In this document: one piece after another, positions 1 to 9,055 of the stretch | Position numbering within the stretch: the stretch's first letter is position 1 | Layout of the letters: each line of letters starts with the position of its first letter | NCBI GenBank assembly: GCA_013115125.1 | Contig: JABANN010000426.1 | Span: forward strand, 1-30,129 | DNA: 30,129 nt | Origin: Perkinsus olseni | Lineage: Eukaryota; Perkinsozoa; Perkinsida | Direction: 5' to 3' | Notes under the pieces: model-generated | Database searches by the model: none | What the model was told of the DNA's origin: nothing | The model's input: the letters and a program-made list of their open reading frames with translations, nothing else | Translations under genes and position numbers: made by a program

Positions 1-46
1 CCGCGAGACCTTCGATGATGCCGAGGACCAGTAGCAGACGGATCAT
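1..46 (-). CDS. Possible N-terminal fragment of a gene leaving the window on the left
   Basis: On the minus strand an ATG at 46 opens a 15-codon stretch to the window edge reading MIRLLLVLGIIEGLA, with the hydrophobic run and small residues of a signal peptide or signal anchor. No stop is met before the edge. The product cannot be identified from 15 residues. It may be a chance reading; the hydrophobic pattern directly after an ATG is the only support. Confidence 0.3.
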   Translation of the reverse strand, partial: MIRLLLVLGIIEGLA

Positions 47-472
47 GTTGAGGATAACCACACTTGTTCAACAGACTTCAGTGCGGTTCGGAACGACGCG
101 CGTGCTGCGTTCCTCCGAAACCGCCCGAGGCGCGCGCAAATACACCTAGTAATCGTAAGGGTCCCCTCGGCCGGGTTGGAGCCCTTTGCGCCAGCTGAAC
201 TCGCTCCAGGCGAAGCCTTGCTAATTTTACTTACGTGATAAAAGCTTACAGATGAAACAGGGTTCAGTAATTTCGACCAACAAAATGCACGCATGCTCAT
301 GTGTTGATGCGTAGGGGACAGCTCTCTTGCGACAAGACTGTGAGGACGGCGCAGAGCTGTGCGGTACCAACGTATGAACCCCCGAAAGGGGCTCCTTCTG
401 GAACCACAGTCACTAGTGTCGCAGAAACTCTCAAGGGAGTGGGCCGGGACCGGTCGAAACCCGACAGGGCAA

Positions 473-537
473 CCAGAAACCCGAACTGTTATCCAAGGCT
501 AAGCTGCTCACAAGCGAGCCAGAAATCCGAGCTGTTA
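473..537. repeat. Degenerate 19-nt direct repeat, 46-nt spacing
   Basis: The sequence CCAGAAACCCGAACTGTTA at 473-491 recurs as CCAGAAATCCGAGCTGTTA at 519-537, 17 of 19 bases matching with both differences being transitions. A strong GAAA-capped hairpin (CCCC-GAAA-GGGG, near 382-393) lies just upstream. This could be a short decayed tandem repeat or part of a structured RNA; I see no match to a known RNA family. Confidence 0.45.
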
Positions 538-627
538 GGTGGGTGAAGGCGGGAGTACAAATTTGGGGCAAGGGGTACAAAGAAAAGAGGCACGCACTAA
601 AAAAGTTTTGACATCGCGAACAAAAAT

Positions 628-675
628 GTTGCCTTCGGCAACACTTTTCCCTTCGACAAGTTCTCCAGTGGAGAA
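628..675. repeat. Two adjacent short hairpins
   Basis: A perfect stem TGTTGCC/GGCAACA with a TTC loop (about 628-644) is followed after 16 nt by the near-perfect palindrome TTCTCCAGTGGAGAA (661-675). Neither is followed by a T-run, and no gene ends nearby, so no terminator role is claimed. Confidence 0.4.
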
Positions 676-1300
676 TCTCCACCCGAGTTCTATCCGCACA
701 CAGCGCGTTTCTCCGAATTTACGTGCAACTGCAATAAAAGCGCGTTATCGAGGAAGGTCCGATCTTGGAGCAAGTTCAATGAATGAGAGGTTGGGGGCGC
801 GGTGGCGAGCGCGGCTGCCCGGGCGAGCGCGTGTGTCGTGGAGGAAATGCCGGTCGTCGGTCGAGCGGGTGTGGTCGAGACCTCGAAATTTTTTGGTTTG
901 CGTCATTTGATTGGATTGTTTGCGCATGGCAATAAGATCCCAGTTCTTTCAGACCACAAAGGCCGCAGGTTAAGCAGAGAGTAATATCAAGTTGTGTATA
1001 ATAAAGGGTGTTTCACTGCGGTGTGAGTGACTTTGATCGTGGTCCCACTGGCGAGAAATGAGTGTTTGGCGATGAAAATTGGGCCAGAGGGGCTCAATAT
1101 CATAGAAAGTGCGACGCCGGAGTTTGATAGATCCACGAGGTGCGCAGCCAGAATTACAACGCGAAAGGACCTCCAAGGAGCCCCTCCGCTCAGCCGCGTT
1201 TTTCTGTCCGACTGTCCAGCTCCCCTTGCATAGGCATGGCGGCCTTGTGACCCCCCACCCTTTGAAATCGACCCTTCGTGAACAGCTACAGCTGGGCTAC

Positions 1301-1523
1301 ACCTCGGAGTTGGAGATAATGACCTCGAGCCACGGAACAGTCACGTTGTCCAATGCAGCAGGGTTCTTCCAATGCAGCAGGGTTCTTCACGGTGACAGGG
1401 TTCACAAGGACCCAAACAGTCGTAGGGCAACACCTCGGAGTTGGAGATAATGACCTCGAGCCACGGAACAGTCACGTTGTCCAATGCAGCAGGGTTCTTC
1501 ACGGTGACAGGGTTCACAAGGAC
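1301..1523. repeat. Partial tandem duplication, 131-nt period with internal 19-nt duplication
   Basis: A block starting ACCTCGGAGTTGGAG at 1301 returns at 1432 and runs essentially identically through GGGTTCACAAGGAC (copies 1301-1411 and 1432-1523). The first copy also carries a perfect 19-nt internal duplication (1351-1369 and 1370-1388) that the second lacks. The high identity indicates a recent event. Flanking sequence is non-coding as far as I can tell. Confidence 0.85.
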
Positions 1524-2094
1524 ATATAATGTACCTCACAGGATATAGGAGTAGCACTGAGCAGGCAATATTTCACCACTCCCCCGTAACGGTAACGCTT
1601 CCGACGGATAAGGAGGGAAAATGGTTTAGGGGCGGAGAAAGAGTTTTAGGGGCTGTTGAGAAATGAGTGTTTGATGTGACCCTTATAGTTAACGCAAGCC
1701 ATCGTACGTAGTCATAGGTCTCAGTAGTTCTTCACAGTAAGAGTTCCAAAGACGTCTGAATCATATTGAGCTAACATTGAGACTTCTTCCATCCTATTCT
1801 TCCTATGTTTATGCGTGCTGCTATCATCGAAAGTATTGCAAGTTTCCAAGTTTTAGCAACGAGTTGCAACAGGGGCGGCCGAAGTATTTTAGGGGCGCGC
1901 GGAAGTGCAGGCCGAAAAAAGACCCTGCCGCAACCCTTCTCTCTTGTAACTACGGTCTCCTATTATTGGCCTTATAGTATCTTCGAGCCGCCTGTCAGAC
2001 AGTCCCTGTTCGGGCTCATCAACCTTTCCCTCCTTCAAGCGCCCTTTTCTATTGTCCCCTTACAATAAACCGTAAAGGGATACTTTAGTTTTCA

Positions 2095-5000
2095 ATGGCT
2101 TCCTCGGTGCCAAGTGATAGCAAGTCCAATACTGCAACGACCGACTCGCCTTCGACCAGATCGAAAGAGGCCACTGAGGGCAGCTCTATCGCCCCTGAGA
2201 GGTCGTCGCCGTCCGCAGCCCCTCCACCGACGACGACAACAGCCCAGATCGATACCAACTTCGACGCGGTAGAATTTTTCAAGGAGGAGTTGCAGAACGA
2301 AGACGCTTGTGAAAGAGCGAAGTGTGCCAGACGAGTGCATCTCATTGCTAGCCACATAGGACCACAGAGGACGGTGTCCGTGCTGGTAGGCGAGGCATGC
2401 TACCGCTAGGAGGAGTAGCGGTCGTGGATCAGATACCAGTCATTTCGGAAGCCATCCAAAAGGGAGGGGTGTGCTGTGATGATGATGAGGTAGTAGTGGT
2501 GGGGAGAGATGATGAAAGAATGCAGAAATGCAGTTTTTACTCACTTTCGATTCTAGAAATATTGAGAAGTCTGTATTCTTTACGGATTTGCTACTGTAGT
2601 AGTAGTTCGGAGAGCACGTCGCCCAATCTATTGACAGCCTCGTCATAGATGCTGACAGCGTCGATGTTATAGTAAATTCGCGTTGACCGTATCACCATTC
2701 ATGCGGATCTAGTACGAACTGGTCCATAACCTTGATAGTACTACTACTACTGTAGTTCACAGTCTTCGACGCCCTTTAGGTTCTCTACGCGTTGGCATTG
2801 AGCCTCCCGAATCTAACTAAGCACGTCGATGGCCGGTATGAGGTAGTGCCTTCAGCGGGTTTACAGTCCTGGTTTCAATGCCATCACCGCCAGGCGCTGG
2901 TCCCCCCTCTGGAGTGCCTCGCGAGACAGGACGAAACAGTCATCAGAAATGCGGCGGTCGATGGTCTGGTCAAAATCGCCGAGACCAGCGAGGCCATCTG
3001 TCAGCAGTACTGCTTTCCGGCCTTGGTGAGGTAGTAGTACCACACCATTCGACACTCGTAACTTCGCGTATCGTCCACAGGTTAGCAGCAGGGGAATGGT
3101 TCACGACAAGAGTCAGCGCATGCTGTTTGGCCCCCGGTAAGATTTCCCCGTCGCCATCTCCCCCCTCATCGCCCGCCAAGGTTTGTACTGCCACTGTACT
3201 GAGCAGCAACAAGCTGAGGTTAGGAGGTTGTTCGCTTGCCTTGCCAATGACGATACTCCCATGGTCAAGAGGGCAGCTGCCCAGCAGACTAGGTTGGCTT
3301 CTCGGCTTGCTATCGACTTGACGAGGAACGACCTCTCCAGGTACTTATTCGAAGTAGTTGATAAATCGTCTATTATATCAGAGTTATTGGGCATCCATCG
3401 TTCGCAGGCAACTGATGAGGTTCAGGATGCTATACGGTAGTACTTCGTTCGAGGGGAACTAGAGATGACTACGGTTGGTGGCAAATGAACTGTGCTTGCC
3501 TCGGAGCAATCAGGCCCAAAGTATACGTGGCTGCATGCTGACATTCGGTCACTATCAGTTCATATCACGATATGGTAGATTTGTGGTATTTGAGTAGTTT
3601 TATTGGCATACATGAGCCTCTCCCGAGTTCGAGGAGTGCGCCCAAGAGCGTTTTGCGTGTCAAGTCCCCTTCTGGGAGCGCTACTGTGGCTCAGGAGAGG
3701 CTTACGCAACACCCTCACCACTGCACCAGTAACCAACCGTTGCAAAGTTGTTACCCTAGGGGTGTCAGTATTATCAGCCTCGCGGAAATATTCTGAGAAA
3801 TTGTCTTCCATGCGCCGTGCTGACTAAATAGACGGTAGAGGTCGATTATTAGAGCAGTAGCTGGATACTGGAGTTAGTTCTGGCTGGCTACCCTGACGCC
3901 CTCTTTCTTGCAGGGAAGCATGCGTTCATTCCACAATGGTGATGGCTGAGAAGTTAACTGAGGATGATAATAGGTGAGGTCCAAAGACAGGCTCTTATGT
4001 CGCCTGTTAGAGAATGAATCCACCTACGGTCGGGGTCGTCCAGATCGCCTCATGGCGTGCATTCTGACGAGTGTTTCATAATGACTGTTCCGAATAGTTT
4101 CATACCACTCCTTTCGCTATTCTCAGGCAATACACTGTCTGGGCATTGACATCATTCTTCACGGACCGATCGTGGAGAGTCAGGCTCAGTATGGCTAAGT
4201 ATTTTGACAGGCTCTGCAAGGCATTGGGGTAATGGTGATAACATGAACTCTGAGGGGCGGCCCATCCCTCCCTTGCAGGCCAGATTTGACGACATCAGAC
4301 CTGCTGCAGCCCTTCACTGGTCTTCTTAACGACCCCGAGCAGGACGTCCGTATCGCAGCTGTCGAGGCGGTGCAAAAATGTGTGTCTGTCTTGTCGGTAC
4401 GTTCCCAATCGTGGCCAAGGAGTCGTTACTAAGGCCGCGGTTCTCCGATCAGGTGGATCAGCTTCAGTCCTTCATAATTCCGCAGTTCTCTAAACTTGCC
4501 CTGGACCAAGCTCAGCCGGTCAGAGCAGCCCTGGCCGATATCATAGGAGGGGTTGCGGAGGCCCTCGGTAGTGAGGGGTGGATTTGACGATTTTGGCGGC
4601 GGAGCGAAGCGGCCTCAGGTCGGGATGCAACACAAAAGACTCTCCTGAATTTGATATTGGATCTCATGAAAGACGAACATCACACGGTTCGGCTGAACAT
4701 GGTCTCCCAGGCGGCCACCATATGCGGGGTAAGCGAACCCTTCTAGCGGTAGGAGGAGGGAGTCTGAGCCGACTCTTAGGTGCTGGGCCTCGACACTATG
4801 GTCGGATCCGTGCTGGGAACAGTCCAATCGCTGATCATGGATAACCAGTGGAGGATACGTCTTGCTGTTATACAGCAGATGCCCAAGTGACGAGATACCC
4901 CTTCCCGAGGCTGCTGTATGGTGCTTGCTCTGCTCAGACTGGCCCAGCTTTTCGGTCCAGAGTTGTTTCAGCAGAAATTAGAGGGCCTCTTCTTGAGCAG

Positions 5001-5699
5001 CCTGAATGACAGCGTCTACAGTGTCAGGGAGGCGGTCATCGCTAATATTCAAGTAGCAAGCCGCATACCAAATTTCGACCAACTTAGCGTTCTCTCCTGG
5101 TCAGCCCATATCTGAGGTTTTCGGCTCCCAGTGGACTGAGGAGCACCTCTTGCCCAAAATAGTAGAACAATACAAGCAAGTTCAAGGCCAGGGTTACAGC
5201 GGCCGTCTAACGACTCTGCAGGCGGTAAGGCGTCTCTAGGAGTATCTCTTTCATTGTGTGAGGTGTCAGCTACCTCGACTGACCTTCGTGATGAACTCGG
5301 AGCAAGTCGAGCAGCATATCATGCCTGTGCTGGTGAAGGCCACTAAGGACCCCGTGCCCAACGTCAGGTATGCCTGGGAGGGGGTTGGGGTCATAGCAGG
5401 CTAGCTAGGGTACTGGAGTTTCGCCCGTTATACGTGAAATGCTCTTTTTCGTGAAGCTCTAGTGTGCTCAGGTTCGCGGCCTGCGAGTGTCTGATTTGGA
5501 TGCTGGAAAATCATAAGTTGGAGAACCCGATGATGGTGACACAGTCTTTGGAGCCCACCGTAAAGGATGTCTTGTCGAACGAGCAAGACGCTGATGTGAA
5601 GTGAGAATTGTCCAGGGCAGGGATCGAACCGGGGACCTTTCGCTTGCTAACAGGTATATTGCACAGAAGGCCTTGGATGTCTGTATTAAAGTGACATAA
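2095..5699 (+). CDS. PPP2R1: Protein phosphatase 2A scaffold subunit A (PR65)
   Basis: This is the HEAT-repeat scaffold that joins the PP2A catalytic C subunit to a regulatory B subunit. Eighteen exons: 2095-2385, 2433-2489, 2780-2842, 2894-3030, 3081-3136, 3181-3353, 3408-3436, 3914-3973, 4127-4228, 4279-4396, 4453-4567, 4619-4728, 4780-4886, 4938-5052, 5117-5224, 5270-5367, 5472-5600, 5654-5699. All phases agree and give 637 aa; animal PR65 is about 589 aa, and the excess is a Ser/Thr/Pro-rich N-terminal extension of about 60 residues. Family signatures in order: PPLECLARQDETVIR, RLAAGEWFTTR, NDDTPMVKRAA, DRSWRVRLSMAKYF, DNQWRIRLAVIQQMP, QDADVKYIAQKALD. At the 3437-3913 intron the joined protein is about four residues short of the family, so a 12-15 nt microexon may be hidden there. 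A TTTAG acceptor-like site lies 6 nt before the ATG, fitting trans-splicing. Identity is secure; the 5053-5116 intron boundaries are the least certain. Confidence 0.95.
2490..2779 (+). other. 290-nt PP2A-A intron with complementary ends
   Basis: This intron is much longer than its neighbours. It begins GTAGTAGTGG and near its 3' end (about 2738-2752) carries TAGTACTACTACTACTG; a second GTAGTAGTAG lies in the middle (about 2596-2606). The 5' splice-site region can pair with the ACTACTACT run, which would bring the two splice sites together. The pairing is seen in sequence; the splicing role is inference. Confidence 0.45.
3437..3913 (+). other. 477-nt PP2A-A intron
   Basis: The longest intron of the phosphatase gene, running from GTAGTACTTCG to CTTTCTTGCAG. 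The frames inside it show no resemblance to PR65 apart from the possibility of an unfound microexon (expected residues resembling the LLAV of animal PR65). I see no repeat or RNA gene in it. Confidence 0.5.
5601..5653 (-). other. 53-nt intron containing a tRNA-like T-arm (B box)
   Basis: The last intron of the PP2A-A gene. Its minus strand contains GGTCCCCGGTTCGATCCC, which carries GGTTCGATCCC, matching the pol III B box / tRNA T-loop consensus GGTTCGANNCC. The rest of a tRNA cloverleaf is absent and the T-stem pairs imperfectly. It is either a fragment of a tRNA-derived element captured by the intron or a coincidence; the similar case in the nucleoporin intron at 16863-16911 makes coincidence less likely. 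Confidence 0.4.
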
Positions 5700-6053
5700 C
5701 AATAGCAGCCTTCGGAGTCACTTGTAGGAGCTGACCAATTGAATCTGCGCCTCCTGCTGCTGCCTGCCTTTTCACGTTTCTGACACCTCTAGCTAACACT
5801 CAGTACAAGCTGCTGTCACGGCCCGACTGTATATATAAAATTTTCACCATTATCATTGCCGCGGATGCGGAGGAGATCTGCCATGGGGGGCGGGGAGGTT
5901 GACCGCGTATCATCAGATGCCGCTGACTTATCTTGTGACTTGGTCGTGTTGAGAAACTGCAAGATTTCAAGATTTCATAAGAAGCCTTGCGTTGGTGGAA
6001 TCAGCGCCCACCCGGGTTACCTCAATCATCAGCCACTGGTTTTTCCGGTCCGC
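5700..6053 (+). other. Intergenic spacer between PP2A-A and Prp4
   Basis: 354 nt between two same-strand genes. An AT-rich TATATATAAAATTTT run (about 5831-5845) sits about 215 nt before the Prp4 start. A frame opening at ATG 5865 is in phase with the chosen Prp4 start, so a longer N-terminus cannot be excluded, but the extra residues do not resemble Prp4. No RNA gene is seen. Confidence 0.4.
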
Positions 6054-8937
6054 ATGAGCAATATAAAGCACTACGGTGACGTCAGCGAAGCGGTCCTACG
6101 CGAGGAGGCCGCCTCTGGCGGCCACCATCCATCGACCAGTACCATACCTTCCCCAACTCCTGAGGGCCCCAGGAGGGAGTCTGAGGTACTATTGGACGGT
6201 ATTTCACGTATGTCTGGGTGGTTCCGAAGACCTGTTGTTCGGAGAGGGGTGGGATGGCCAAGATCGTGAGAAAATGAATTTCCGAAGTGCACGAATTTTT
6301 GTGGCGCGCGACGGGAGTTCCAACGCAAGACGACGATCTTGAGATCACCGCCAAACGCTCACTCTGTGGCCAAGAACGCGCTCTCGGAATCACCGTTCCT
6401 AAAGCCCTGTCTAGCAGCAGGAGTAGTAAAAGGAGAGTGGCTTCTGTGACGAATGGAGTCAGGTGCTCCAAAGGGCCAAGCAAAAGGCAGATGACTTGCA
6501 CAAAGCCTTTGAGGAAGTTAGGAAGACCAAAGGGGACCTCAGCGCAGCCGTGCCCGGGTCTGACAGGGAGGTCAAGAACAAGCTCAGGCTTATCGGTGAG
6601 CCGATTTGCCTTTTCGGAGAGGATGCCGCTGATCGGAGAGGTCGACTGAAGTTGCTCTTGTCAAAGGGAAAGTATCAGGAGCTCCTGAAGCCCGCAGCGA
6701 AGGAAGCTGCTAGAGGTGAGAACGAAAGTTGCGGTTGGTGTGGTATTGGAAAATTTAGGAGACGATAAGAAGGGCAAGGTCGAGCAGGAGTTGTTCTTCA
6801 CTATTGGTAGTGAGAATTTGAAGGCGAAGCGAAGGAAGCTTTGGGAAATTAGTCGGCAGAAGTCGAAGAAAGTAATTACGGAGTTTATGGTATGGCCCAG
6901 AGGCTTCTAGTTGAGCGTCGTGGTCTCTCAAGAGTGGTGGTCTCTCAAGAACGGCTCCAAGGAACAAAATAGAATAGCTCGGCTCCTCCTCAGCCGATTC
7001 GAAGCTGCTTCGGAGCTGCCGTTGTGTCTTGCTGTTGAATATCCTGGTTGTTCTGGTAGGCTCTGGAGGCGGAGCGAGCTGACTTCCACAAGACCATCGA
7101 TTACGACTATAACAGACGCTTTACGGTCCTTGCCGACGCCCTCAGGTGACCACCTGCCTTGTACGGCCTGTGACGCCACTGCAACCTGCCTCAGATCTGC
7201 TCATTCTATTGAGGAGTTCACCGGAGCTGGCTCGGAGAGTCGTCCGCTGTCACATATCCGATTGTCGAGGGCTGCCAGAGGGGCCGATGCCACCTCGCAG
7301 GCTGGCCGGGTCGCTGTGGCGAGCTGGAGCGGCTATATAGGGGTAGGGTTGGTATCTTAGGTTGAAGCTAGGAAGATATGTGTGTGGTAGATATGGACGG
7401 CGGATGAGTCGATGAAACGCTTGTACACCCTCGGCACGGACGGTCATGGGCACTCCGACAGGTAATTATGACCACTCCCTCAACTCATCTGTTCGAGTGC
7501 CTCTCGTGGGAACTAAGGGTGTCCTCCCTGTACTTTGTATAAGATTGGGGTTGGAAATACTATAACGGAGAATATAGTCATACCATTCATCGCCGACATC
7601 GTATCAATGGCCGTAGTGACACGTCGGCTGAGGTTCTTTCGAAGGGCAATGCCCTGACCTCGCTTGCATATCTTGACACCATGCTGATACCATTTTTCTT
7701 GGCACGGGCGGGACTGAGCCAAAATTGATTTTATTTGTTTCAAGGTTCGACCTAAGATATGCTCTACTTTCTGCTCAGGTGCCAGGCTGTGGCGTGGAAC
7801 CCTAACGGGCGCCAGCTAGCAAGTGCCGGTGCTGATCATAACGTAGGCTTGCTGCTGTTCCCTCCTGCAGTACACCATATGGCAGATCTGTATTTGGGAC
7901 CTGCCGACAGCCGATGCTGACGCCAGCATCGACGACCCGGTTTCCCTCCAGCCAGCGGCTGTCCTCGAGGGCCACGAGCTGCGAGTCAACAACGTGGAGT
8001 ATGTTCCGGTAAATTGATCTCAAAAAAACTTAGCGGAGCGAAGCTAGGATTGGTGATCAGGTCTACCCGCAGTTGGTAGCATCTACATCACATGATGATA
8101 CCTGGCGACTTTGGGATATCGAGAAGCAGGAGGAGATCTTGCTTCAGGAAGGCCACAACCATCCCGTACTATCCCTCGCCACGGGGACCTTTTCCCATCT
8201 TTTCCGGCAGGTTTTTGGTCTCGCTATTCACCCCTGTGGGTCGCTGATAGCCACCTCTGACATGAGCGGTGTGGTGAGGGTGTGGGACCTCCGTACCGGT
8301 CGGACAGTCCTCCCCCTCACCTACGAAGACGGGGGCCACTGCAAGGGTACGCCGAGCCAAACTCATTTCTCTTGATACATCAGTGCTGGTCTGACTAAGC
8401 CGGTCTTCGGCGTTGGACTTCAAATTCGCGCACACGACGATTCTGACCCACCAATTTTTAGGTGTGCTGGCGGTGGACTTCTCGCCGAACGGTTTCCAGC
8501 TGGCCACTGGCGGTATGGACAACAGTGTCAAACTGTGGGACCTTCGGAAGCGTCGTAGACTCGAAAATCTGTAAGGTCACGAGTTGCTGAATTTTTGGTA
8601 TCTTAGCTTGACTTCAGCCCTGCTCATGAGAAGTTGATTTCGGATGTCCGATTCTCCCCTGACGGTCGACTACTGCTCACAGCCGGCTACGACGGTGTGG
8701 CTAAGTTGTGGAACACACTGGATTGGACGGACGTTCGCAACCTTCCTGTTGCCTGCAACAAGGTTGGAATTAGTATGTGTGTCGCGGGAGAAGTATTGGT
8801 CCGTCCAGGTTATGTCGGCTGATATTGACGGGTCTGTTGTTGCCACTGCGGGCTTCGACCGTCAGTTTAAGATATGGAAACTGCCTAGTGAGGAGGTGAA
8901 GGACGACGATGATGATGTTGAGATGAAAACGCAGTAG
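6054..8937 (+). CDS. PRPF4: U4/U6 small nuclear ribonucleoprotein Prp4 (60K WD-repeat protein)
   Basis: Prp4 is a core component of the U4/U6 di-snRNP and U4/U6.U5 tri-snRNP of the spliceosome. Fifteen exons: 6054-6185, 6318-6422, 6463-6715, 6759-6851, 6884-6909, 7060-7145, 7195-7342, 7391-7461, 7779-7842, 7886-8008, 8061-8165, 8211-8346, 8462-8570, 8618-8762, 8809-8937, giving 574 aa (human about 520). The start is chosen because [10 protein letters not shown] resembles the N-terminal IYYGSL block of the family. The splicing-factor motif [19 protein letters not shown] lies near residues 120-138. WD40 repeats fill the C-terminal half, with [38 protein letters not shown] and AKLWNTLDW; the Asp-rich tail is unusual. 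The 26-nt exon 6884-6909 and the 32-nt intron before it are the weakest calls. It converges on a minus-strand gene only 118 nt away. Confidence 0.93.
7462..7778 (+). other. 317-nt Prp4 intron
   Basis: The longest Prp4 intron, from GTAATTATG to CTGCTCAG. It contains neither a supported reading frame nor a repeat that I could match elsewhere in the window. Confidence 0.5.
8347..8461 (+). repeat. Prp4 intron carrying dispersed repeat copy 1 (core 8384-8434)
   Basis: This 115-nt intron (GTACGCCGAG..TTTTTAG) contains, on the sense strand, a ~52-nt core with the blocks TGCTGGTCTGACTAAGCCGG and CGGCGTTGGACTT. The same core occurs on the minus strand at 11782-11834 (about 43 of 52 bases, mostly transitions) and at 29326-29375 in another gene's intron (about three quarters matching, with small gaps). 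Copies 1 and 2 also share GTACG(C/T)CG(A/G)G at the donor end. It behaves as an intron-borne dispersed repeat. Confidence 0.7.
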
Positions 8938-9055
8938 ATTGAGGATGAATCATTTCTAACGTAGTTGTATCATTGTTGCGTCGAGAAGAGTAGTCAAAGA
9001 GATTTATCGAGGGTTTTCGGTTAATGAGCGAGCGAGTGAAAAAGAGCAAAATAAC

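Larger units (their letters stand above)
47..2094. other. 2-kb stretch without a confident gene
   Basis: Reading frames here are short and show no family resemblance or splice-consistent series. The stretch holds a 46-nt-spaced direct repeat (473-537), two small hairpins (628-675), a partial tandem duplication (1301-1523), a 16-nt dispersed repeat at 1053-1068 and 1658-1673, and three copies of a TTTTAGGGGC-like motif near 1624, 1643 and 1889. A 60-codon plus-strand frame ending at 984 has a fairly protein-like composition (VVGRAGVVETSKFFG) but no supporting context. The last ~100 nt are probably promoter and 5' leader of the PP2A gene. Confidence 0.5.

Noticed and set aside
1620-1900. TTTTAGGGGC motifs suggesting telomere-like repeats
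   Set aside because: Only three scattered imperfect copies, not a tandem TTTAGGG array.
5829-5845. TATA-box-like run before Prp4 (and TATAAAA before transporter 1)
   Set aside because: Noted as sequence only; canonical TATA boxes are not established for this lineage and a similar run (about 9798-9810) lies within an intron.
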